From Marinobacter alexandrii (GTDB taxonomy: Bacteria > Bacteroidota > Bacteroidia > Cytophagales > Cyclobacteriaceae), in contig JBDWTN010000007.1 in assembly GCA_039984955.1 (NCBI GenBank), positions 2,798,501 to 2,862,500 on the forward strand: DNA of 64,000 bases. Direction: 5' to 3'. How positions within the stretch are numbered: position 1 is the stretch's first letter; every line of letters begins with the position of its first letter. Positions 37,101 through 44,497 of this stretch are shown piece after piece. The position numbers were made by a program, and so were the translations under genes. The notes under the pieces were generated by a model that searched no databases, had not been told where the DNA came from, and saw only the letters and a program-made list of their open reading frames with translations.

Positions 37101-39618
37101 CCCAATTATCTCCTTCTGGCAATTGAAGTCCTACAAAGGAGACAAAAGGGTAGTAGGTGAGTGATTGTGTGTTGATACTGAAATCTCCTCCTGGCTCAAA
37201 GGCTTTGGTCTCAAAAGTTGCTCTTACTGCACCGCCAGCCTCTTTTTGAATTGGAAGCGTGTAGTTAAATGTCGTGTTTCCTACTGCATCTGTTCGCCCC
37301 GTGAATGCTACACTTTTTTCATTGATTACATTTTTTACTGGATCATCAAATTCAAAGTTGGCCAGACCGTCAAATGTCGTATTGATTGGACGGAAGCTGA
37401 CTGAAGTTTCGACTTTAAGGTTGTTTCCTTTAATTCCAGTTAGCCAGTTTACAGACATTTCTGGCGAAAGTGTGCGTTTATTGAATGCTATTTTATCATT
37501 TTCGAAATCAAGATTTATTTTAAGTCTGTTGGGTTTGATGGTCTCTACTTTCACTTGCTTACTAAATGAAGCATTTCCTACTTTGATAGATGCATTCCAG
37601 TTTCCGGTCACATCTGTTGGGTCTGTTTTAGTAGTAAATGAATAAAGATTTTCTACACTAGAATTAGCTATCTGGCGATCTTTTAGATTTCCTTGAGGAT
37701 CACGCAACTCAAAGATAACTGGTTGATCTGCAGGTACACGATCATCAATATCTTCTAGCATAAATGAAAGAAATATATCATTTCCAGGTCTCCAAACACC
37801 TCGTTCACCGTATATGAAGCCTTTGACTCCATTTCTAACTCTGTTTCCAGAAACATCAAAGTTGCTCATAGTAAGCGAAGAACCATCATCGAGCTTTAGG
37901 TAAGACTTTTGTCCATTGGCTTCTGCAATTACTAGAAACGGTCTTCTCACAGGATTGAAAGTGACCATTCCATTGGTGTTGGTTTTTGCTTCATCTAATA
38001 CCTGAAGTTGAAAATCAAGCACCTTTACTGAAGCCTCTACAGGTGCTGCTGATATCATATTGGTGGTGTAAACATTCAATGAATTGTCACCTCCAATCTT
38101 TGTGATTAACCCTATATCTGATGCGATCAGGTTTCTAGTTACAAAGCGGTCACTGTTGTAGTAAGAAATGTGGCATGGATTATCTCGCTCATCCCATCGG
38201 TAGCCTCTTGGATAATAGTAATTGGAGTAATAGGTATCAAAACCATCTCCATCAAAAATGCTCCATGAATCATTCTTGCTTGATTGAGCTTCACCAGTTG
38301 GAATTTCTTGACATGGAAATACCGAATCTTCCGGGCGGAATCCTAACCTTACCTGATAGATGGCTCCCTTTTCTGTCTCAAAAAGTGTGGCTAAGTCAAG
38401 TGTAAACCTATTCCAATTGGATAGGTCGTTGGAATGCGCTGATAGGTCAATTGATTTAACCATGACGCTCCTTCCAGTTCTAATCATCTGATCGTCTCCA
38501 TTTAGCGAGTTTGCTTGAAGAAATTGTGGAATATTCTGCTCAAATATCTGAATGACATTTACACGAATGCTTTTTAGGTTAATTGCTTCAAATGGAAGAA
38601 CTAATCCATCTGTGGAAGGCAGAATACTACCTTTTCCAATGAGTCTTATCTGGGGATTTTCAGGATCAAATGCGAGGTAACGATTGAGTTTTTCTTTGAG
38701 CGGATGTCCAAATACATTCTTGATCCCGCTCTCTATTTGGATCGGTCTGCTTCCGGCTAACATCCGTGTTAGGTAGACCTGTACTTGATTGCCGTCGATT
38801 ACAAATTTCGGATTGGATTCACCATCAATAGTGATTAATCCTTTCAAATCCTGATTTGACTGAAGCGGATCTGAAAAAAGCAGAGAAACATAGGGAGTAC
38901 CCGTTTTTTGAACGTTAGCGGAAGTCAGAGAAAAGTCTTTCGTAGAAGGAACAATGAGTGTTTTTTCATCCTCTTTCTTCACGCCAATAGCATCACCTGA
39001 AACAGCTACTTTTAAATCATATCCAGCATCTGTTCGCTCGATGTTCTTGACGGTAAATTGGTGTGAAGTATTGGTTCGATGAACCCATTCGACTTCTTTA
39101 CCTCCGGCGTTGAGCATTTTCTCTACCTCCTCATTATCCACAAAGTCAGCTGTATTCAATTCACCGTTTAGTTCCAATACTTTCGGGTTTTCAATGTCTG
39201 AGGTTCGAAGACCATCAAGGTTGATTTCATAGTCCATTGGTATGGTCTGTACGGCAAATACAAACTCTTTTAGTTCGTCAGATACTTCTATCATAGAAGC
39301 TAATTTCAATTTAATGGCATACTCCTGGCCTGATTTCAATGGATCTATTGGACTAAATATGAGTGACTGCCCAGAGCGAACGAGTTCTCCTTTCACAGAT
39401 GGAGATAAAGAAACCCAACTTTCTGATACCTGCTGAGGGAAAACAACATCATTGGCAAACTGAATGGTGATGTTATCTTTTTTAGAGATGATTCCCGTTG
39501 TGAATCCTGAGATATAATCCAAAAAACGGGCATCTTTAGATACTTGCGTTTCTTTTGTTTTTTGGCAAGAGGTGAATAAAAATAGTGATCCAACAAGAGC
39601 TAGGATTAGCTTTTTCAT
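34165..39618 (-). CDS. alpha-2-macroglobulin family lipoprotein with thioester motif
   Basis: The 1817-residue protein has a lipobox ending SLFLFTSC (Cys18) and repeated macroglobulin-type beta domains. A bait-like region lies before the ANA-type domain (MAYTIAVVDEGLLDITNF), and the thioester sequence YPHGCIEQT has its Cys at residue 1375. A helical thioester domain follows (GGLAYWPGQSDVNDWGTNYG) and a C-terminal receptor-type domain. Bacterial alpha-2-macroglobulins trap invading proteases and are often encoded with PBP1C, found here 3.3 kb downstream. The frame extends upstream to an alternative start at 39675; the ATG at 39618 begins the lipoprotein signal and is preferred. The intact CxEQ suggests a working thioester. 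Confidence 0.93.
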   Translation of the reverse strand: MKKLILALVGSLFLFTSCQKTKETQVSKDARFLDYISGFTTGIISKKDNITIQFANDVVFPQQVSESWVSLSPSVKGELVRSGQSLIFSPIDPLKSGQEYAIKLKLASMIEVSDELKEFVFAVQTIPMDYEINLDGLRTSDIENPKVLELNGELNTADFVDNEEVEKMLNAGGKEVEWVHRTNTSHQFTVKNIERTDAGYDLKVAVSGDAIGVKKEDEKTLIVPSTKDFSLTSANVQKTGTPYVSLLFSDPLQSNQDLKGLITIDGESNPKFVIDGNQVQVYLTRMLAGSRPIQIESGIKNVFGHPLKEKLNRYLAFDPENPQIRLIGKGSILPSTDGLVLPFEAINLKSIRVNVIQIFEQNIPQFLQANSLNGDDQMIRTGRSVMVKSIDLSAHSNDLSNWNRFTLDLATLFETEKGAIYQVRLGFRPEDSVFPCQEIPTGEAQSSKNDSWSIFDGDGFDTYYSNYYYPRGYRWDERDNPCHISYYNSDRFVTRNLIASDIGLITKIGGDNSLNVYTTNMISAAPVEASVKVLDFQLQVLDEAKTNTNGMVTFNPVRRPFLVIAEANGQKSYLKLDDGSSLTMSNFDVSGNRVRNGVKGFIYGERGVWRPGNDIFLSFMLEDIDDRVPADQPVIFELRDPQGNLKDRQIANSSVENLYSFTTKTDPTDVTGNWNASIKVGNASFSKQVKVETIKPNRLKINLDFENDKIAFNKRTLSPEMSVNWLTGIKGNNLKVETSVSFRPINTTFDGLANFEFDDPVKNVINEKSVAFTGRTDAVGNTTFNYTLPIQKEAGGAVRATFETKAFEPGGDFSINTQSLTYYPFVSFVGLQLPEGDNWGWLARDANHKVNIASVDSEGNPTSSGRVKMKIYEVNWRWWWDESEDYSVNYIRSSNRNLVAEKWIDINNGRGVGTFKIDDWGRYMMVIEDPISGHSSGDYFYMSWSGSEQGELGATFMSITTNKNEFEVGEEIELTIPGTSGAQALVSIENGSKVVDHFWTKTADGNTTIKVKATPEMAPNIYAHITLLQPHAQTKNDLPIRLYGIAPIKVVDKETILEPQLVMSDELAPGEEVTIKVSEKNGKPMAYTIAVVDEGLLDITNFKTPNAWNHFYSREAIGVKTWDLYDQVIGAYGGRLEKVLTVGGDGEAEAGDKDSKKPDERFKPVVQFMGPFFTTGKAQSHTFTMPQYIGSVKTMVVAGIDGAYGKADKATPVIKPLMVLGTLPRVTGPGEKIKLPVNVFRYKESIKNATVTIETDGLLSVNGEKSAKVDLSSSENVVQYFDLEVAKMLGSGKVKITAKSGNEVATHEIYLESRAPNTEQTQVQLFTLEKGKTYDAELATFGMQGTNTATLEIATVPSMNLEKRLKYLIRYPHGCIEQTVSSVFPQLFLDDITELTTTQKVKVEENVKAAIERLKKFQAIEGGLAYWPGQSDVNDWGTNYGYHFLLEAEAKGYFVPKELISSIKKYQTRRAKNWSKGDSRYSDDLIQAYRLFTLALGGNASLSSMNRMLNTSDLKSQALWKLGAAYSLIGKKQIALNLLNKAGTQPSRYNYWYSYGSETRDKALLLESYTYMDKKEEGFKLLRELANSLASKSWYSTQTTAYTLLAISKYLGQMAASDLKAKVTYAGDSESWKSELPILRSSINAESKSKKLSIANNSDGTLFITLTTTGTPYPGDEPANSSGLRMNINYFNQRGESVDVADIKQGQTFTAEVKITNESSSTVRDLALAQIFPSGWEINNDRLNDTDSFSNSSFDYQDIRDDRIYTYFFLKRGEAKTFKVNLTATYGGEFYLPGAYCEAMYDASINAKGKGEWIMVE

Positions 39619-39757
39619 AGAATTTATTGATGAAAGGTTGAATGGGGAATTTAGGAAATATAAGCGAATTTCCATTCGAATTTCACCGCTATGAGATTGA
39701 GGGAGGAAAGACTACATATTATCTTATTTGAGAAAGTTTATCCTATTCTTTTCACTT

Positions 39758-40726
39758 TTATTCATTCAATAGAGCTTTAGCTTGTTTGAAATCAGGATAT
39801 AATTCTAGAGCTTTCGCGGCATCTTGTTTATAATCTTCGCCCATTTTCTTTTTTAGCAGCGCTAGTCTATAGTATGCCCAATGTTTTGCTGGAGTGCTTT
39901 TTTCAGGACTCTCGTCAATAAATTTCATCATACATTTTTTACCCTTGGCTACATTATTTTTTGTAATTGAAGCTAATCTGCCATAAAAGTAGTACCCCAA
40001 TAGAACGTCTGGAAAGCTTTCGATCATGTTTGAGGCAATTTCAAAAGCCTCGTCGTATCGCTTTCGGTCAACGTAGAAATTACCAAGGTTATACATTGTA
40101 TTGGTGTTGGAACTATCTTTTTTTAGAATTGCTATGTACTCTCTTTCTGCTTCATCATATGCTTGTCTATTTACATGAATAGTTGCCATCAAAGTTCTTC
40201 CCTTAATTTCATTATACTTCATAATTTCGGTTGCTTGTTCTTGCGCCTTAGTATTACTTCCGCCTGCGATTAACGGGGCATTTAAGTAATAATTTGCTAG
40301 TTTTTCTCGTGCCTCAATGTGAGATGGTTGTAGTTCAATTGATCTTAAAAGAGAAGCTTTGGCTTTACTTGCAATAGATCCTTTCTGAAAAAGGCTCTCA
40401 GTGATCTGAAGCTTATCTAATAATACGCTACCAAGCAAATAGTGACAATCTGCATTGCTGTTATCAAGTTCAATGCATTTTATGAAGGCTTCAATTGCTT
40501 GATCAAAGCTTTCTAAGTTGTAATGAGCTTTTCCTAATAATTCAAAATAACCTGGATTACTTTCATAGTTCGCTGCACTATCAGATAACAGTTGAAGTGC
40601 CTTGTCATTTTTCTCTTGCATGAGATACTCTCCTGCATCATCAAATAATGAGTTTTGCGCTATACCAAGGTTTGCAAAAAGGATTGAATAAATCACGCTA
40701 ATGAATATGATTGCCTGTTTTTTCAT
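39758..40726 (-). CDS. exported TPR-repeat protein
   Basis: The 322-residue protein has a signal peptide (cleavage near LGIAQNSLF) and tetratricopeptide repeats across the body, for example GYFELLGKAHYNLESFDQAI, NADCHYLLGSVL and NTMYNLGNFYVDRKRYDEAF. A repeat-poor linker contains LANYYLNAPLIAGGSNTKAQ, which resembles a segment common in Bacteroidota TPR proteins of this size. The gene starts 2 bp after the stop codon of the CocE-like hydrolase gene, so they form an operon. No enzymatic motif is visible; a periplasmic scaffold role is likely. Confidence 0.82.
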   Translation of the reverse strand: MKKQAIIFISVIYSILFANLGIAQNSLFDDAGEYLMQEKNDKALQLLSDSAANYESNPGYFELLGKAHYNLESFDQAIEAFIKCIELDNSNADCHYLLGSVLLDKLQITESLFQKGSIASKAKASLLRSIELQPSHIEAREKLANYYLNAPLIAGGSNTKAQEQATEIMKYNEIKGRTLMATIHVNRQAYDEAEREYIAILKKDSSNTNTMYNLGNFYVDRKRYDEAFEIASNMIESFPDVLLGYYFYGRLASITKNNVAKGKKCMMKFIDESPEKSTPAKHWAYYRLALLKKKMGEDYKQDAAKALELYPDFKQAKALLNE

Positions 40727-40728
40727 GA

Positions 40729-42348
40729 TTATTCTTTGATAATTGGTAAGGTGATTTTTGAAGGAAATTTTTTAGAGTAGATAATTGATTGTTGCACTGG
40801 CATAAGTTTTTCCGCTTTAAGGGGATCAATGCCGGAATTTGGGTTTCTGTTGAATTTTGGGTAATTACTACTACTTATCTGTAGCCTCACTTTTTCTCCT
40901 TGAAAAACTTTAAATGCAATATCAGGAAGCTCAAAATTTACTTTTTCTATCTTGCCTTTTAGGCTATCAGGTAACAATCGTATGATATCATCAGTAAGAT
41001 TTTTTGAAACACCTTCCTTATCTACTAATGTAAGTTTAGCTGTGAAATCTGTGCCCCTACCTTCAGTAGAAATGTAAAGTTCCACGCTTATCGTTCCTGC
41101 TATTAATTCCGACTTGGAAAATGCTGGTGAAGTAAAAGAGACTACATCTTTTCTTTCTTCAATTTGCTTTTGATCTAAAATTCCAATATTTCCCTCAAGG
41201 GCATAAAAATTAGCCCCTCCCCATGTAGGAGTTGGATTATTTGGATCGAATAAATAATTATTAGCGGTTATTTCTTTTGAAGCTTTTTTACTTGTAAGCT
41301 GATTTTCTTTATTGAGGAAGAAAGTTCTTGGTTTATTTTTCGGTGGCCAGGTATTAGTGGTTTGCCATTCATCATGAAACATTACGTAATAATTTATTCG
41401 ATCATCGATCATATAATCGAAAGATTTCCCGTTCAGCGTATACTGAAACCAATCCGTCGCAAGTTCAAGAAATTGATTGATCTCCATTCTTCCTATTTCA
41501 GGAATCTGGTATTCACCTACCATGTTATTCTGATCATAAATTTGATTGTGATACCAAGGGCCTAACATCATGTACTGATTGTCGTTGGAGGAAGACTGAC
41601 TAATCTTTTTAAAAGCATCTATGTTGGCCTGTAATGTGAAATCATACCAACCATTCATATGAAAGATGGGAATGCTGACTGATCGATAATCAAAGGAAAC
41701 ATCAGGCGTACTATCTAAACCTCCTTGAGGTACGGCATCTTTTAATGGAAGATGTGCAAACATCTCATTCAGATCAGCCCCTTGTTCTGATAGCTTGGTA
41801 GTGTTACCAATGAGTAGTAGCCATGGTATTGCCAACATTTGATGGAATGCTCCACCGGGAGACATTATTTTAGCCCCATTGATCCATCCAGAAAGACTAA
41901 ATACACTTTTAAGAGATGGGTTAGAGGAGTCTGCTTGAATTAGAGCTGAATAAGCCAAATATGAAGATCCCCACATGCCAATGTCTCCGTTGCACCAAGG
42001 CTGTTTATTTATCCAAGCTAATGTGGCTATTCCATCGCTTTTTTCATTATTGAAGGAAGTAAACTCTCCTTCCGAGTCACCCATACCTCTGACGTCTTGA
42101 ACAACGACAGAGAATCCGTTCTTAGCAAAATGAGAAGCAAATATCTTTGATCCGCCTTTTCCATACGGAGTACGTATGAGGATCGTAGGGATTTTCTTTT
42201 GTCCCATTGGTAGATACAAATCATGATAAAGCTTTATGCCACTTTCTAAAGAGATAAACCCACTTTTTACTTCAAAAGATTGACTCTGTGCTAGGGTTGT
42301 TTGTAGTATCAATAGAAACCATAAAAACCGATTACTAATCATATTCAT
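40729..42348 (-). CDS. CocE/NonD-family alpha/beta hydrolase (X-Pro dipeptidyl-peptidase S15 type)
   Basis: The 539-residue protein has a signal peptide (ending near TLAQSQS) and an S15-type alpha/beta hydrolase core (TILIRTPYGKGG, VVQDVRGMGDSEGEF). The nucleophile is Ser129 in GMWGSSYLAY, followed by PIFHMNGWYDF with the acid. The C-terminal jelly-roll domain is typical of CocE proteins (LTLVDKEGVSKNLTDDIIRL, KVRLQISSSNYPKFNRNPN). Family members cleave esters, glutaryl-amides or X-Pro peptides; the substrate cannot be told. It is the first gene of a two-gene operon with the TPR protein. Confidence 0.9.
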   Translation of the reverse strand: MNMISNRFLWFLLILQTTLAQSQSFEVKSGFISLESGIKLYHDLYLPMGQKKIPTILIRTPYGKGGSKIFASHFAKNGFSVVVQDVRGMGDSEGEFTSFNNEKSDGIATLAWINKQPWCNGDIGMWGSSYLAYSALIQADSSNPSLKSVFSLSGWINGAKIMSPGGAFHQMLAIPWLLLIGNTTKLSEQGADLNEMFAHLPLKDAVPQGGLDSTPDVSFDYRSVSIPIFHMNGWYDFTLQANIDAFKKISQSSSNDNQYMMLGPWYHNQIYDQNNMVGEYQIPEIGRMEINQFLELATDWFQYTLNGKSFDYMIDDRINYYVMFHDEWQTTNTWPPKNKPRTFFLNKENQLTSKKASKEITANNYLFDPNNPTPTWGGANFYALEGNIGILDQKQIEERKDVVSFTSPAFSKSELIAGTISVELYISTEGRGTDFTAKLTLVDKEGVSKNLTDDIIRLLPDSLKGKIEKVNFELPDIAFKVFQGEKVRLQISSSNYPKFNRNPNSGIDPLKAEKLMPVQQSIIYSKKFPSKITLPIIKE

Positions 42349-42487
42349 TCTTCACTTTTAACCCGAAAATGAAGAGTTTATCATAGTAAATGAAATCATT
42401 GTGGCGAGTGCAAAAGAAATGTGGTGTAAGGAAGATTATGGTGGTAAAATGCAGCTAGATAAAGTAATTCACCACAAGAGCATTACC

Positions 42488-43351
42488 TTAAATTGAGTCT
42501 AAAGAATTTTTAAGGGTTTGAATATAATTCCGTGAGACAGGAATTGTGGTTTCACTGTTTGTAATACGTAACAGCATTCCCTGCGAGTTTCCTTCTATTT
42601 TATAGATATGATTTAAGTTGACTATATATGATCGGTGCACACGTAAAAATGGGATAGGGAGTTGTGGCTCAATCTGCTTCATTGTATTTCTGATCAACTC
42701 ATTTTTGAAGTCTTCACCCTCATCAGTTTGGTAGAAAATGTTCACATAATTATCCTCAGATTTCAAATAGATGATGGTCGAAGATTTACAACGAAAGATG
42801 TTTTTTTCATTGGTGGATTGGATGGTAGTATACCCATTCTGATCTACCTTTTTTATTTTGATATTTGATTCAATCAAATTTTCTCTAGTCTGCTTTAGTA
42901 GTGCTTTGTTGTAGTATATAAGAGCTGTTATCAATGTTGGGATAACGCCAATAAATATGGCGTTAGATAATATTGACAAGAATTCTTCACCGTTAAATAG
43001 TGCATGACTATTTAGGTAGTTTTGTAGTACATGATGAGCAAGAGCAATCAAAAAGATTTGAAAAAAATACCCTACTAGTAAGTGATGGAAGAAGTATTTT
43101 TTCAGACCGATTACTTTGATTGCAAAAGGAATAATAAAGGCACCACTAACAAAAAGAACGAGGAAATAGGTTAATACAAATGGAAGAAAGACAAGGTATT
43201 TGTTGTTGTCACCTATCTCGAAATTGAATGGCTCTAGAAAAACGAAAATAAAATAAACACTTGATAGGGCGATTAAAAGTGTGATCGCAACCTCTTTTTT
43301 TGAGTATTTGGGGATGAGTATTGGCTGAAGAAAAAATCGACTTTGAAACAT
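42488..43351 (-). CDS. membrane-bound LytTR transcriptional regulator
   Basis: The 287-residue protein has four membrane helices (residues ~20-170; ITLLIALSSVYFIFVFL, FLPFVLTYFLVLFVSGAF, HHLLVGYFFQIFLIALA, SNAIFIGVIPTLITALIYY) and a C-terminal LytTR DNA-binding domain. That domain shows IIYLKSEDNYVNIFYQ and LPIPFLRVHRSYIVNLNHI, ending GNSQGMLLRITN..TTIPVSRNYIQTL. No receiver or kinase is present, so it presumably senses something at the membrane and binds DNA directly. Two perfect inverted repeats lie upstream, at 43375-43393 and 43425-43455, and may be operator sites. Confidence 0.88.
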   Translation of the reverse strand: MFQSRFFLQPILIPKYSKKEVAITLLIALSSVYFIFVFLEPFNFEIGDNNKYLVFLPFVLTYFLVLFVSGAFIIPFAIKVIGLKKYFFHHLLVGYFFQIFLIALAHHVLQNYLNSHALFNGEEFLSILSNAIFIGVIPTLITALIYYNKALLKQTRENLIESNIKIKKVDQNGYTTIQSTNEKNIFRCKSSTIIYLKSEDNYVNIFYQTDEGEDFKNELIRNTMKQIEPQLPIPFLRVHRSYIVNLNHIYKIEGNSQGMLLRITNSETTIPVSRNYIQTLKNSLDSI

Positions 43352-43374
43352 AATTCAGATTTTACTGCACACTT

Positions 43375-43455
43375 GCAAATAAAATGTATTTGCTACTTAA
43401 GTATTGATTCATGTTCTAGGTAGGTAGTTGCAAACAAGTTAAAATGATGCAACTA
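43375..43455. promoter_or_regulatory. two inverted repeats upstream of the membrane LytTR gene
   Basis: GCAAATA/TATTTGC (43375-43393, 5-base spacer) and TAGTTGCA/TGCAACTA (43425-43455, 15-base spacer). The second runs into the stop codon of the TRIC-like gene at 43453. They could be binding sites for autoregulation, or the second could help end the TRIC transcript. Function is inferred only from symmetry and position. Confidence 0.35.
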
Positions 43456-44055
43456 TGAAATGTCAGGCAATTTCCATTTGAATTTGACTGCCATAACACG
43501 AAAGATCATAATAAAAGAAACTGTAATAATTGTATTGATAATTTGCTCTACTGATAAGCGATCAAGAATGACGTATAAAATGCCTCCACAAAGACACGTC
43601 AATGCGTAAATCTCTTTCCTGAAAATCAAGGGTATTTCATTACAAACAATGTCTCGAAGAACTCCTCCAAATACGGCTGACACCATACCCATCATGATAG
43701 CAATGACTGGATGGACTCCAAGATTTAGTGCTTTTTGCAATCCTAAAACTGTAAAGACTGCAATTCCGACAGTATCAAACATGAAAAATGTACGCCGAAG
43801 TTTTAGAACTGCTTTTCCGAATAGCAATGAGATGATTATCCCAGACCCAATCATGGTTAAATAGATCAGGTCTTCCATCCAACCTACAGGCGTACTTCCC
43901 AGAAGTACGTCTCGGACAGTGCCTCCACCGATTGCGGTGATTAAACCCACTGCTGCTATACCAAAAAAGTCAAGCTTCTTGTCTCGGCCCGCAAGTGCAC
44001 CAGAAATGGCAAAAACCATTGTGCCAAGTATATCGATGAAATAGAGAATAGTCAC
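43453..44055 (-). CDS. TRIC-like cation channel family protein (UPF0126)
   Basis: The 200-residue protein has seven membrane helices arranged as two similar halves, each with the glycine-rich signature: AAVGLITAIGGGTVRDVLLG in the first half and GMVSAVFGGVLRDIVCNE in the second. This internal duplication and the GGG/GGxxRD motifs define the bacterial TRIC-type (UPF0126) family, potassium-permeable trimeric channels in characterised members. It is probably transcribed alone; the LytTR gene follows 101 bp downstream on the same strand. Confidence 0.92.
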   Translation of the reverse strand: MTILYFIDILGTMVFAISGALAGRDKKLDFFGIAAVGLITAIGGGTVRDVLLGSTPVGWMEDLIYLTMIGSGIIISLLFGKAVLKLRRTFFMFDTVGIAVFTVLGLQKALNLGVHPVIAIMMGMVSAVFGGVLRDIVCNEIPLIFRKEIYALTCLCGGILYVILDRLSVEQIINTIITVSFIMIFRVMAVKFKWKLPDIS

Positions 44056-44128
44056 GGAGCGAAAATAATTACAATGATATTATAACGCTATTTATTCTCT
44101 ATCCGCTTGATAAGGAATATTTTCTATG

Positions 44129-44206
44129 TCAAGGCTTATTGAGAACTGTCCTAAATCCATACGTTTTGTTATTTAAAATTCATGAGTTCAATTATCGTGA
44201 AATAGA
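44129..44206 (-). pseudogene. duplicated 5' fragment of the VOC-domain gene at 59436
   Basis: This stretch is nearly identical to the 5' flank and first ten codons of the VOC gene starting at 59795. It contains TCCTAAATCCATACGTTTTG and encodes MDLGQFSISL from 44160. After that the reading frame departs from the parent and stops after 22 codons. It therefore looks like a recombination scar: the start of the gene was copied (or the remainder deleted) between this locus and the one 15.6 kb away. No function is expected. Confidence 0.75.
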
Positions 44207-44372
44207 AGGAAATCAAGTTCATTCTTACGGGTGATTTATGTAATTCCATTCTCTAATGAATTCTTATTACGTCTGCATGGACGATTGTTAGACTCTTTTA
44301 ATCAGTTTTTAAACTATGGACTCAGTGAGCCTAGGATCGAAAACATTGAGGTAAGCTTCCAGAAATGGCAAA

Positions 44373-44409
44373 TTGACCTGTTTGTGATAGAGATTGACCG
44401 ATTTGTGCG
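44373..44409 (+). promoter_or_regulatory. 21-bp-period direct-repeat operator, copy A
   Basis: Half-sites TTGACCTGTTTGTGAT (44373-44388) and TTGACCGATTTGTGCG (44394-44409), 21 bp apart. The same tandem motif recurs at 49217, 51629, 53066 and 53253. A spacing of two helical turns is what a paired AraC-type domain would contact, and such a domain ends the hybrid regulator encoded at 53441. The downstream gene starts at 44498. Confidence 0.7.
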
Positions 44410-44419
44410 TGTAGAATGG

Positions 44420-44431
44420 TATTGTTTTGCA
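44420..44431 (+). promoter_or_regulatory. candidate -7 box of the propeller/cadherin gene
   Basis: TATTGTTTTGCA begins 26 bp after the first base of the second half-site of operator A. The same 12 bases occur at the same distance after operator C, and TAAAGCTTTGCA at the same distance after operator D. The gene's ATG is 66 bp downstream. Confidence 0.55.
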
Positions 44432-44497
44432 GGTGAATTCATACCATCATACAAAAAACAATCGCCTTGTAAATTTTTATTAACTGAATTCTTCACA

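Larger units (their letters stand above)
44207..44497. other. promoter region of the propeller/cadherin gene
   Basis: This 291-bp stretch holds operator copy A (44373-44409), the box at 44420-44431 and a 66-bp leader. The large frame of the next gene is open through it from a GTG at 44231, but the translated sequence there has no signal peptide and overlaps the operator, so it is taken as non-coding. No other feature was seen. Confidence 0.6.

Noticed and set aside
44231-44497. N-terminal extension of the propeller/cadherin gene from a GTG
   Set aside because: It covers the operator and promoter box and would bury the signal peptide 90 residues inside the protein.
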